Counted from the first letter of the stretch, positions 23,246 to 33,298 are shown. The stretch: DNA of 64,000 nt from Limnephilus marmoratus (GCA_917880885.1 OU862910.1:15884710-15948709), one strand, 5' to 3'. The notes: generated by a model not told the origin, from the letters alone. Program-made: numbers and translations.

Positions 23246-23318
23246 TGACGCCAACGGGACTTGAACCCGTGTCCTCTCGATTGCCGGTCGATTGCTCTGA
23301 CCACTGAGCTATGGCGGC
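23246..23318 (-). tRNA. tRNA-like sequence C1
   Basis: A cloverleaf can be drawn. The acceptor is GCCGCCA with one mismatch, the D stem is GCTC/GAGC, the anticodon-loop sequence is CCGGCAA, and the T arm is ACGGG-TTCAAGT-CCCGT. Position 33 is C instead of the nearly universal T, and anticodon GGC is unusual in eukaryotes. This is therefore probably the Pol III promoter part of a mobile element and not a working tRNA. A tRNA-Thr ancestor is possible. Confidence 0.55.
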
Positions 23319-23658
23319 TTATCTCGTACCCGCCAAATGATTCAATATATGCTAGTGTTTCATTCAACAATTACTGCTTATTATATTTTTTCCACCTGAA
23401 AACAACCAACTTTATTTTTGCGAGAGAAACATTGTAAGTGTTAAATCCCTCGCTAGGTGGCGTCGAGACAAATTATGTCTTCATTTATTGGGGAAATACT
23501 TAAACTTGTCAAATATTAATTATTATTTTTAATTGTAAAACTAACGTTTTTAAGACAAGATTTTTTATGCATAGCACAAAGGGTAACAATTATTATAAGC
23601 AATAATTATCAGCCTGAAACACTCATCCACATTGAAAAATCTTCCGAGAAAAGATACA

Positions 23659-23729
23659 TGACGCCAACGGGACTTGAACCCGTGTCCTCTCGATTGCCGG
23701 TCGATTGCTGACCACTGAGCTATGGCGGC
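23659..23729 (-). tRNA. tRNA-like sequence C2, D arm damaged
   Basis: Identical to C1 except for a 2-nt loss in the D stem (GAGC side), which breaks the D arm. Confidence 0.45.
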
Positions 23730-23908
23730 TTATCTCGTACCCGCCAAATGATTCAATATATGCTAGTGTTTCATTCAACAATTACTGCTTATTATATTTT
23801 TCCACCTGAAAATAAAGTTGGTTGTTTTCAGGTGGAAAAAATATAATAAGCAGTAATTGTTGAATGAAACACTAGCATATATTGAATCATTTGGCGGGTA
23901 CGAGATAA

Positions 23909-23981
23909 GCCGCCATAGCTCAGTGGTCAGAGCAATCGACCGGCAATCGAGAGGACACGGGTTCAAGTCCCGTTGGCGTCA
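23909..23981 (+). tRNA. tRNA-like sequence C3
   Basis: Same sequence as C1 on the opposite strand, with A box and B box (GGTTCAAGTCC) intact. The short open frame covering it is a by-product. Confidence 0.55.
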
Positions 23982-24321
23982 TGTATCTTTTCTCGGAAGA
24001 TTTTTCAATGTGGATGAGTGTTTCAGGCTGATAATTATTGCTTATAATAATTGTTACCCTTTGTGCTATGCATAAAAAATCTTGTCTTAAAAACGTTAGT
24101 TTTACAATTAAAAATAATAATTAATATTTGACAAGTTTAAGTATTTCCCCAATAAATGAAGACATAATTTGTCTCGACGCCACCTAGCGAGGGATTTAAC
24201 ACTTACAATGTTTCTCTCGCAAAAATAAAGTTGGTTGTTTTCAGGTGGAAAAAATATAATAAGCAGTAATTGTTGAATGAAACACTAGCATATATTGAAT
24301 CATTTGGCGGGTACGAGATAA

Positions 24322-24394
24322 GCCGCCATAGCTCAGTGGTCAGAGCAATCGACCGGCAATCGAGAGGACACGGGTTCAAGTCCCGTTGGCGTCA
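24322..24394 (+). tRNA. tRNA-like sequence C4
   Basis: Fourth copy, identical to C3 and 413 bp downstream. Confidence 0.55.
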
Positions 24395-24516
24395 TGTATC
24401 TTTTCTCGGAAGATTTTTCAATGTGGATGAGTGTTTCAGGCTGATAATTATTGCTTATAATAATTGTTGACCTTTGTTTTATTTGCCTATACGCGGCGGC
24501 CATCTTTTTCATTAAT

Positions 24517-25200
24517 AAGGAACTCCAGTGAAAAATATTATGGCTTTAAAAAAAAATATATATTTTTGAATGTAGCTATTACTTTGTGGTTATCCATTAT
24601 AGAAAAATGAAATAATTTAACTTTGTATAAACCACTTATTTGATGCGCAAATCCGACCGGTTTCGGAACAAACGTTCCTTCGTCAGGGAAAGCTTATAAT
24701 TAAAGCATTACTTATATTAGCTTATACTTATACTTAAAGCTTTCCCTGACGAAGGAACGTTTGTTCCGAAACCGGTCGGATTTGCGCATCAAAAAAGTGG
24801 TTTATACAAAGTTAAATTGTTTCATTTTTTTTTTTAATATGTTCATACAGACCAATGAACGCTGATTCTGGATACATAAGTTTTATTTCATAATATTAAA
24901 CGTAGAGTTCTTAAAAAAATATTAAAAGTGCATTTTTAAACCTCTCGTCAAAACACACTATAAAGTTGGTATTACTGAAATGGTTAGAGCTGACGTCACG
25001 CGTCACCAGTCATTTTATTGAAACTTTGATTATATAGGTATGGCACAAGCCATAAGTAAACAACGTGTCATGTTATTCGTTATTTCATACTGTTTATAGA
25101 GATTTAGTTGTTGTATTTATTGAAACAATACTTTAGCCTAAATAATTCAGTATCAAAAATAGAGGTATCTCTATTATTTAAAATATTGAAAAACTTTAAA
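24517..25200 (+). repeat. Family E repeat, copy 1
   Basis: Matches 31367-31770: AAGGAACTCCAGTGAAAAAT, CTGATTCTGGATACATAAG, TGACGTCACGCGTCAC and CATACTGTTTATAGAGATTTAG in the same order. It is interrupted by the HP palindrome at about 24560-24837. No coding content recognised. Confidence 0.75.
24562..24837. mobile_element. HP palindrome inserted in family E
   Basis: Head-to-head copies with a short central spacer (about 24713-24733). In the right copy CUGACGA is at 24746-24752, A at 24753, stem GGAAC/GUUCC at 24754-24767 with loop GUUU, GAAA at 24768-24771, ACCGGU at 24771-24776 and C at 24777. The left copy (near 24654-24695) is its reverse complement. The uninterrupted family E copy at 31397-31410 shows the empty site. 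Confidence 0.85.
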
Positions 25201-25253
25201 CTGTGCGAAAAAATTGTATAATATGACACATCATAATGCTATCATATAATGCA

Positions 25254-25545
25254 CCTAGAGACGGGCAAAGCGGCTCAGTTGAACGAGAATGAAAAGATCC
25301 GGTTCAGTGAATCGGCTCAATTGAACGGCTGAATTAAGCTACGGACACATTTGCTAATTAGAAACCAAAGAGCATGTTACCTAGTAGCAATTGCTACCCG
25401 CTCACTCGTTCGTAAAGATCCGCGAACCGCGAGCAAGTGTGTCCGTAGCTTTGAAGATCGGTCTTACGGAACCGGATCTTACGGTTCCGTATGATGATCC
25501 GGGTCACTGAGCCGACTCGTTCGCGAACGACTCACTTCTCTACGA
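25254..25545. mobile_element. Nested TIR elements (candidate)
   Basis: The inner element (about 25336-25453) has imperfect 20-bp TIRs reading AGCTACGGACACA. It lies inside GC-richer sequence that begins AGAGACGGGCAAAGCGG and ends in an inverted AGAGAAGTGAG-like end, which looks hAT-like. No clear TSD for either. Confidence 0.4.
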
Positions 25546-25884
25546 ATTTCGCATTCAAAATGGCCGTCATCGATCAGCTGGTAGGCGCTGTATCGCCTTG
25601 CCTACAATTTTTGCAGTGTGCAGGTGATGCTCCGTTTGAGATAGTATTGATTTTAAAAGCTAAAAAAATAATAATTTCAAACAATTTCGATACCACTCTC
25701 CCGTAATAATATTGAAAAATATTATAACATAATAAATATAATATAATAAATAAATAATTACACCTAAACAATGTTTTAACATATCGAATAGTACAATACT
25801 TTCTTCCGTATAACTGCCATACAAAATGAACACCTGTTGAAAAAATTTTCAGGAGTGATGATGTCCCACGATTCACTTACACGT

Positions 25885-25990
25885 GCGGTGTTTTTCTGGG
25901 GATCTTGAAAAATTAAAACTTTGAAAATTATTTTAACTATTAAAACAAACTCTAAAAGAAAAAATATGCAGTTATTTAAGTTCTGATTTT
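25885..25990 (+). repeat. Family E 3' block
   Basis: GGTGTTTTTCTGGGGATCTTG ... ATGCAGTTATTTAAGTT is shared with 33062-33165. In both places it lies downstream of a family E copy, so it is probably the family's right end. Confidence 0.6.
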
Positions 25991-26795
25991 TCTGTTCTAT
26001 TTCTATTTAATTCTGAAAAAAAAATTTATTGAGAATGTCGAATTTTTTCGGTTACTCTCTTTGAAAAATTATTTTAATTTTTATTTGTATGAACGAGAAA
26101 AAATGAAGTGACAGTTTACTTCCAAATTCATTAAATAAAAGGACTGTGTTTTTTTTAATTTAGAATTTTCCGAAAATTTTCGACTTTTTTTTGCTTTTTT
26201 TCATTCGTGTTTGAAGCTTAAAATTCTGCAATCTTGAACACGACAGTATATTTCGGACATAAAAAACTAAAAGGTAATTTTATTTAATTTCTATGAAAAA
26301 ATTTGTTTTTACGACATCTTCAAAAATAAGAAATAAACAAGAAATTTAAAATACGTTGTAAAAATCGAGAAAACAATCCCCTCTGGCTATGTAAGCAATG
26401 AACAATAATTTTTTGTGAATTTTTAAAAGTGAGGTTTTCACATTCACGGTCGTTTATCATTTGAATAAAATCACGACGTTTTTTAGTAAGGCTGAACAAC
26501 TTAAACTTCACTAGTGGAGCCAAATGAACGAATGCCTCCGGTTTCTGCCCAGTCGTGTTGATTAAATCCTTCAACTAAATCCTAGCTAACTGCATGATCA
26601 ACATTTTCCGTTTATAATAACAAAATAATGGGAATTCACGTATTGTCATGTTAAAAAAACTAATTAAAAAGTTATATTTGTAGCTATCATTATGCGACAA
26701 TCCTTACAGTTTCACGACTCAATCTCTAAACATAAAAGAAAAATCGGTATCATTTCATTTGCATTTGAATGCATACAAATTAAAAAATATATTTC
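25991..26795. other. No gene recognised
   Basis: AT-rich. The 84-residue minus frame at 26320-26574 is unremarkable. Confidence 0.4.
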
Positions 26796-26799
26796 ATTT

Positions 26800-27035
26800 C
26801 ACCAGCCAGCGCCTGCGGGTATTACCATTTTTGCATCTGCCGCAGTGGTTCTGGGGTTCGATTCTCCAATCGAGGCCACATACATGGGTCGACTTTGTTT
26901 TTCCTCGAGTCTCGTCGAAGGTACATATTTAGACGCCAAACCTCAAAAGTCATTCCACTCGAACAAGGAGTGCGTCGAACCAATCAGACACCGACAAAAC
27001 CGTCAAAATCTAGTACATTATATTATACCTAACCT
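26800..27035 (+). mobile_element. Possible tRNA-derived SINE of a third type
   Basis: A B-box-like GGGGTTCGATTCTCC at about 26860 is preceded by a D-arm-like GCGCCTGCGGGTATTACCA. GC-richer unrelated sequence runs to about 27020. There is a single copy in the window and no TSD found. Confidence 0.4.
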
Positions 27036-27114
27036 TACTTAAGATCGTTTTTCGCCTGCTCTTCGATGGCCCTTCATTGCACATTTATACAAATTTGTTT
27101 TAAAGTTCCCTATA

Positions 27115-27382
27115 ATGGCTGATTTACCGGTGATATTGGCTCAAATACGTAATGTTGAGCAAACTGAAGCAGATGCTTTGAGATCAAAAAGAACATTTCG
27201 TCGGAGGGTAGATAATAGATTGGTAGGTAGATAATAATCACATGAAAAATTAACTTCTTAATTAATCTGTTGCGGCTAACGTTTTGCAGATATTAACAGC
27301 TTTAAATTTCTTTTCCGCGGGTGTTTACCAGCTGTTTTCGGTTTTGAGTTATGTACCCTCCAGCAATTTCGAAGAAAGTGCA
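27115..27382 (+). CDS. Two-exon fragment, possibly PIF/Harbinger transposase-like N-terminus
   Basis: ATG at 27115 opens a 36-codon exon to 27222, ending at a GTAGGT donor. A 67-bp intron ends GTTTTGCAG at 27289. A 31-codon exon (27290-27382) ends at a GTAAGT donor. Both junctions are phase 0. The predicted start MADLPVILAQIRNVEQTEAD, an Arg-rich stretch and then ILTALNFFSAGVYQLF resemble the N-terminal region of PIF/Harbinger (HARBI1-like) transposases, whose LxALxFxAxGxxQ segment precedes the DDE domain. No DDE domain is found downstream. Nuclease activity cannot be inferred. It could instead be the 5' end of an unrelated short-intron gene. Confidence 0.35.
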
Positions 27383-27399
27383 GTAAGTGCGATTGTAAT

Positions 27400-27890
27400 T
27401 TCAAATTAACTAAATTAACACCATAGAAAATTCAAACAACAACACAAATATAGACAATTTTTACAGCGCTATCCAAATTCAACCATCCACCATTCAAAAA
27501 TTCGTATAAATAAAACATTCGACTAGTTTCATTCGCAGATGGCGCATAACGAATAACTCTTGATCGCTACCGGAGAACCGAGCTCCTGGTGCTAATCATT
27601 TCAGTGCTTTTAGTTCACTCTCAGGAAACTTTCAGAACCACAAATGATCAAATTGCTAAAACTAAATAACTATCACCTATATGTTAACGAACTTAGCATG
27701 TTATGGAGATAGTACTTTTATAAATGTTTAATAATATTATTATTTAATTGATTACAAAAACATTTATTTATAAACAAGTTTTGCTATGAAATTATTATTA
27801 CGCGTGATAGCTGTTGCGCGTTCTGAGGACATTACCAGACAGTTGCGAAGGCACTTTCAGATGGTCTATTTATTTTACTTCTATATTGTC
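27400..27890. other. No gene recognised
   Basis: AT-rich. No continuation of the upstream two-exon frame is evident. Confidence 0.4.
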
Positions 27891-27894
27891 GAGG

Positions 27895-28240
27895 GGTAAG
27901 GTTTTCGACCAGCAATCAAAGTTCAAATCCCGAAGAGTGTACGTAAATTTTATCTGTTTTCATTTTGCGCTGTTTTCCAATTTATTCATTTAAAAATAAT
28001 ATATTATATATGTGACACGCTTCAGAGTTGAAGATACTCTTCAATTCTGAAGCACCATTCAGATTTGAAACGTTGCTTGGAATGGCTTATGCCATGGTAC
28101 TTTCCCACCTTCTTCTTTCTCATATTTTCACACTACCTTCAGCCTCACAACATATCCCAATTGGGAGTGCCATAATCCCTATGGCTCTAGATGGTTGGAA
28201 GCAGGGTCTCTTGTGCGGTATTCACATTAAATATATATAA
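27895..28240 (+). mobile_element. SINE-A, diverged
   Basis: A degraded B box (AGTTCAAATCCCG) is followed by ATTCATTTAAAAATAATAT, GAAACGTTGCTTGGAATGGC, CTTCAGCCTCACAACATA and TCTTGTGCGGTATTCA in SINE-A order. The A box is lost. Confidence 0.7.
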
Positions 28241-28543
28241 ATATATGTAAATACAATTTTTAATGATAAATAATCAATTAAACACCTCTATATAGAAGCA
28301 ATATAAATAACTTCAAATTAAAATGGTTACGGTAAATTAGAAGAACAGTCATCGTTCGTGCTTAGGGGTTGGGGCTTCATTAACAATGTCATAATTTAAA
28401 GAAGTTTTTAATTTTAAATTTTGGAATGCATTCAGAATATTCCTATTACAAAAATTACGTTTTTGACAGTAATTTTTTTATAACAACGTTTTTGACAATA
28501 GTTTATAAGTAAACTTTTTTGATTTAATGGATTGAAATTGACG

Positions 28544-28872
28544 ATTACTGCTACGGTTACTGTTACGGTTACTGTTACGGTAAAGGCTACTCTTCACAGA
28601 AAAATCGCAACTGAGGTGGCTTGGGCATGTACTAAGAATATCTGATGACCGAATTCCGAGGAAAATACTGAGTGCGATTCCAGAGGGTAGACGTCCAGTG
28701 GGCCGCCCCAGACACAGTTGGGCGAGGCAACTCCAGAAACTGTGTGAGGAGAGGATGGAACTGCCACGGACGGAGGCCGAACAAGCAGCACAAGACAGGG
28801 ACGTATGGAGAAGCCTTGTCGATGCAGTGGGTCCCCAACCCGAATAGGATAAGGGGAAAAAGATGATGATGA
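28544..28872 (+). pseudogene. RTE-like LINE 3' end, 11-bp TSD
   Basis: An 82-codon open frame (about 28605-28850) reads RWLGHVLRISDDRIPRKI ... GRRPVGRPR and ends at TAG. This is the conserved C-terminus of RTE-type reverse transcriptases. It is followed by a (GAT)n tail, the usual RTE 3' end. A direct repeat TGAAATTGACG flanks it at 28533-28543 and 28873-28883. The 5' end is truncated and preceded by a short ACGGTTACTGTT repeat. Overlapping minus-strand frames are shadows. Confidence 0.8.
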
Positions 28873-29024
28873 TGAAATTGACGGTATCTGGTGCAGTCAT
28901 TAATTTATGAATAGAATCAACATTTAGAACTGCAAAATTCAAGGATTTGTCTCCACGTGGACTAAAAGTAAAAATATTCTCAAATATCTGGACGTCAAAT
29001 TACATCATAAATGAAAAAAAAATA

Positions 29025-29340
29025 ATACGTCATTGAAGAAGAAGGTAAGACTAATAATCTAAGCAAAAATATGAAAGAAAACAAGACACGGAAAAATAAA
29101 AAGATAGCGGTCGCAACTGGGACTCGAACCCAGAACCTCTCGTCTTACCGGGACGGGCGCCTCTACCAATTCGGATACTGCCACCTTCTATTAAACCGTC
29201 ACATTAAATGTGTTGACAAATTTTGTCAATCTTAAATTTCAAATTTTAGAATTAACAATATTATCATCGACTTTTTCTATGTCTTGTTCTGTTTCATATT
29301 TACGTTTAGATTATTATTGCATTGATGGGAATAATCTTCA
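29025..29340 (-). mobile_element. tRNA-like foldback element, family D copy 1
   Basis: The left arm (CATTGAAGAAGAAGG ... AATATGAAAGAAAACAAGAC) and right arm (GTCTTGTTCTGTTTCATAT ... GGGAATAATCTTCAAAAG) are inverted repeats around a minus-strand tRNA-like sequence. It is related to the copies at 29930-30245 and 49130-49440. Confidence 0.7.
29109..29185 (-). tRNA. tRNA-like sequence D1
   Basis: The T arm CTGGG-TTCGAGT-CCCAG is perfect. The anticodon-arm loop sequence CCGGTAA again has C at position 33. The acceptor stem has mismatches. Probably the Pol III promoter of the element; a tRNA-Thr ancestor is possible. Confidence 0.5.
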
Positions 29341-29870
29341 AAAGTTATAAATTTAATTCGAATACCATGAGTCCGGCAGTACGCCTGGTCTCCAGGCTTT
29401 GATAATTTGTCTCCTTTAGCAGTTTCATGTGATGCATGAATATCGGATATATTCCGTATGATCGCATGTAAACATACCTTAGGATTTTTTTTTTAATTTG
29501 TTCAATCATATTTATGTATTTAAGTTGATAAGGTATCCAGACAGTACTAGCGTACTCTAGCTTGCTTCTAACCACTCCGATGAACATGGCGGTCATTGCT
29601 TCTATGTTACTGAATTGTTTGCAAAAGTTCTAAATACAAAACCAAGCATTTTGGAGCAAGCCGAAGTAAGCTGCACTATATGATTTGAAAATGTCAGCCT
29701 GGGATCAAAGGTCACCCCAAGATCCTTTATGATATTTATGCGTGTTAGTACTTCTCCATTCATTCTATACTGGTACATATAATAACGGATATTGTGAACG
29801 ACTATAAGTCATAACTACGCATTTTTTTATATTGAAATTAAGTTTATTTTCTAACGACCATTTTATTACT
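29341..29870 (-). pseudogene. Jockey/CR1-type LINE, RT C-terminal region
   Basis: Minus-strand frames give KDLGVTFDPRLTFSNHI, then VRSKLEYASTVWIPYQ and KKILRYVYMR, the thumb-to-C-terminal signature of Jockey/CR1-group reverse transcriptases. An open 83-codon piece spans 29345-29596 and upstream pieces need frameshifts. It lies between two family D elements. Confidence 0.8.
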
Positions 29871-29929
29871 TATCCGAGACGCTATATAGGTCACAAACGA
29901 AAGATAGGTAACTCTACATTAGAACGATT

Positions 29930-30245
29930 ATTTCCAATGAAAAAGGTATTTGCCTATAATATAGAAAAATTAGTGGAAGATAATATAGTTAATTCTAAAA
30001 TTTGAAATATGAGATTGACAAATATGACGGTTTGATAGAAGGGGGCAGTAGCCGAATTGGTAGAGGCGCCCGTCCCTGTAAGTCGAGAGGTTCTGGATTC
30101 GAGTCCCAATTACGACCGATATCTTTTTATTTTTCTGTGTCTTGTTCTCTTTCATATTTTCGTTTAGATTATCATCGATATCTTCTTCTTCGTTGATATA
30201 TTACATTGATGGAATATCCTTCAAAACTTATAAAAAAGAGAGTTT
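29930..30245 (+). mobile_element. tRNA-like foldback element, family D copy 2
   Basis: Same inner segment (TTAATTCTAAAATTTGAAAT), tRNA-like core and right arm (GTCTTGTTCTCTTTCATAT ... CATTGATGGAATATCCTTC) as copy 1, but in the opposite orientation. The left arm is reduced. Confidence 0.65.
30042..30117 (+). tRNA. tRNA-like sequence D2
   Basis: D-arm region GCCGAATTGGTAGAGGC, anticodon loop CCTGTAA (UGU, Thr-type, but C33), B box GGATTCGAGTCCC. The acceptor and T stems have mismatches. Confidence 0.45.
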
Positions 30246-30636
30246 CTTTTTAATAAAAAAATAATACCTCAAATTTTTACTTTTCTGAATGTAGGGCCAA
30301 TGGGTATGTAATGCAAATTTTCTAGACTTTTCCTTAATTCAGACCAATATTTGCTTCTGACAATTCGGGGAATAAAAACTACTCAGATCTGCCCCGGCTT
30401 TTAAGAATTAAATTAGAGAACCGACATTTCAGAAAAAGGCAGCCAATACAAAAAAATGTCCCAGAGTTTATTTAATTTCCCCTGAGTAAACAAGTGATGC
30501 AATAAACGGAATACCTTCGAGAAACGGAAACATCAACAAGGTTTTCTCCCACCACCTAAATATCAACCGATTTCTGATAAACTAACACTGTGGACATCGG
30601 ATTTAACCACTTCATTTTATTATTCCAATTTCAACC

Positions 30637-30690
30637 TAAAGTCATGGTGTTTGAAAGAGAGAGTACGAAAACAGTGTGCAATATAGTTTA
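30637..30690 (+). pseudogene. RTE-like LINE, left piece of a split copy
   Basis: Reads VMVFERESTKTVCNI, the same as 57867-57912, then stops abruptly. The next part of the same LINE resumes at about 33255, so the two were probably one copy split by roughly 2.5 kb of later insertions. Confidence 0.65.
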
Positions 30691-30821
30691 TTTATTTATT
30701 TGAGACGCAAACGGGATATTTATAAAACATGTTTGTGGGTAATATATAATAAATTAAAATACAAATATAAATATCCCTAGACTAATGTGTCTGCAGTAAT
30801 AAAGTTGATAGTGCAATATGT

Positions 30822-31320
30822 TTAGAGGATAGAAGAAATATATCCGACCAGAAATTTTTATTCAAAATCATTAACAACGTTGTTGACAACAACTATCTTC
30901 TAGAACACATTAATTTCCACTGTCCAATAAGAAACACATGGTTTAACCAACTATTCCACATCCCACACTCAAAAACAAATTACACCCAACATTCATTTCT
31001 CCGAAGGACGTGCACAAAATACATTGATATCTTTTACGACGCTGATATTTTCCATTTGTCCTCAGGTCAATTTATTAAATTCATAATAGAAAAAAATAAT
31101 TACGAACTCTCCACCCCTGCTGTATGTTATTTTTTCTTTCATTCTCATTATGTTGGTTTTCCTTCTTTTTATAATAATAATAATATTTGGATGATTTACA
31201 TATCCCAATATAATTTGTGTTTATATGATTTGTGTACATATATATTTTTTTTCTTTTTTCTACCACTTTATGTTTTCTTTATTGTTATAATCTATGTTTT
31301 TATATAGAAACTTCGCTGGT
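30822..31320 (+). pseudogene. Jockey-type LINE, RT C-terminus and UTR
   Basis: Reads DRRNISDQKFLFKIINN, LLEHINFHCPIRNTW, KTNYTQHSFLRRTC and YIDIF to about 31065. This is the typical C-terminal domain order of Jockey-group LINE ORF2. The following pyrimidine- and TAA-rich sequence is the likely UTR. Confidence 0.7.
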
Positions 31321-31366
31321 TAATGCAACCATGTAATATGTTACTTTCGTATTAAAATATGTATAA

Positions 31367-33165
31367 TAAGGAACTCCAGTGAAAAATATTATGGCTTTAA
31401 AAAAATATGTTCATATAGACCAATAAACGCTGATTCTGAATATATAACTTTTATTTCATAATATTAAACGCAGAGTTTTTAAAAAATTATTAAAAAGTGC
31501 ATTTTTAAACCTCTCCTCGAAACACAGTGTCAAGTTGGCATTACTGAAATGGTGAATCGTGACGTCACGCGTCACACTCACCCACTGTCACCTGGTGATC
31601 GCGTGTATTGTATTGTCAGTATTGCAGTATAGTATTGACAATTGACATTTGAAATGACTTAAAGTGCACATATGCAATTCAATATTTCGTGTTTTTGGTT
31701 TATTTTCATACTGTTTATAGAGATTTAGATAAATAATAGTTATTGTGTTTATTGAAACACTATTTAGGCCCTCAACAATTTACGAAAAGAGCTATATTTG
31801 CGGACAATCTGCAATAAATTTTGCCTGTGAGGTTAAAGTCGTGTCGACCATATTTGACATTTAGTTTGTATTTTCAAATTATTTTTAGAAAAGGGTTTTT
31901 TATACAAGTTAATGCAACACAATCGTCATGATCAGTGTATTATAAATTCTATTCTGTATGTGTTATACATAAAACACGATGTTATATGTATTTGCAAATA
32001 TTTACGATGATTGATTGTTTTTATATTGCACTTTGATTAAAAACAATAACAGTAGCGGTGAAATGTGGACATTTTACCAATGTTTTTCTATATTAAAAGC
32101 AGTTTATCTTGAATAAAAAACGACTTCTAACACCTAAATGTCATAGTATTAATCGGCCATCTTCTGCCTTCTGCCATTTTAAAACAGGGATGTTCTGCCC
32201 AAAAAAATTATTTCCCTAGATTTCGAAGTGAAATTTCCCTAGAATTTCACATTTACGCAATTACCTAGGTAGCCACCTGATTGTGTAACACTAATCCTGT
32301 TATATGTTAATTAATATGATTAATTAATTGGAAAGATATCGGAACTTGGTAAATATACTTATAATACTGTGCTTTTCCAAATAAACCACTTTTTGCTACG
32401 TGAAGTAATAATTTAAAAGTACGAATACACTCACCACTGAATTAGAAACTGAATTCCAAATTTAAAATAAAAACACTTTGTGAAATAAAAATCAACCGAA
32501 AAAACGGAACTTAAAACATAAATAATTTTTTTTTTTCAGAGGTCCCATTTATCTTTTTAGATACCTACATAGGGAACGTACCCATACTACGTGACAAACT
32601 TTTTGCACTTTTCAACCCCCCCCCCCCCCACCGTGACCAAAAACCTAAGCAACCCGCCGCTCATTTGTACCAAGCGTGGTATTTTGAAGACCCCCCCCCT
32701 GAACGTGTCACGTAGTATGGGTACGTTCCCTAATATCATTTTGAGTTGTCAGTGTTAAAAATAACATTGCATGTAAGTACATGAACAATAATTAAGATTC
32801 ATAGGAATCCCAACAAATATATATACGTATATATATATATATATAAATATAACATCAGTAATATTGTCATATGTAATAAAAAATTTGCCATAGTTCGAAA
32901 TTTCCCTAGATTTTGTCCTGATTTCCCTTATCCCTAAAAAATATTTTTCTCCCCTAGATCTAGGGAAATTTCCCTCGACATAACATCACTGATTCAAAAA
33001 GACAACTTGAAAATAATAAACTATAGGTGGGTGAAGAGATCACATAAACCACCATAGATACGGTGCGTTTTTAGGAGTCTTGAAAAATTAAAACTTTGAC
33101 AATTATTTTAACTATTAAAATTAACTATAAAAATAAAAAAATAAATGCAGTTATTTAAGTTTGAA
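31367..33165 (+). repeat. Family E repeat, copy 2
   Basis: Left block (31367-31770) matches 24517-25200 without the HP insertion. The right block (33062-33165) matches 25885-25990. Between them lies AT-rich DNA and a TIR element. Confidence 0.65.
32570..32732. mobile_element. Short MITE with 27-bp perfect TIRs and poly-C
   Basis: Termini start TAGGGAACGTACCCATACTA and are exact inverted repeats ending in TA. The interior has an uninterrupted run of C (about 32620-32631) and a second C run near 32692. Confidence 0.8.
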
Positions 33166-33298
33166 GGTCTTTATTTATTAAAAAAAATAAAAAAATTGGA
33201 CTGGAGTTCTCTATTGTTTGTTTCCTATAAATTAAAAATAAAAATAAAATAAAAATGATGAAAACTTGGAGCAGGTGGATAAGTTTGTGTATCTGGGT

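Larger units (their letters stand above)
23112..24466. mobile_element. 1.36-kb palindrome of tRNA-like units (family C), 17-bp TSD
   Basis: Two tandem units (period 413 bp) on the minus strand face two tandem units (period 413 bp) on the plus strand, with the centre near 23813-23824. An identical 17-bp direct repeat (TTGACCTTTGTTTTATT) flanks the block at 23095-23111 and 24467-24483. Each unit carries a tRNA-like sequence (entries below). Unit-to-unit differences are very few, so it is recent or homogenised. The long TSD suggests target-primed insertion of the whole palindrome. Confidence 0.85.

Noticed and set aside
23857..24470. Repeated 66-72-residue frames with SSVVRAIDRQSRGHGFKSRW
   Set aside because: They translate the tRNA-like sequence; such frames are common artefacts of tRNA-derived repeats.
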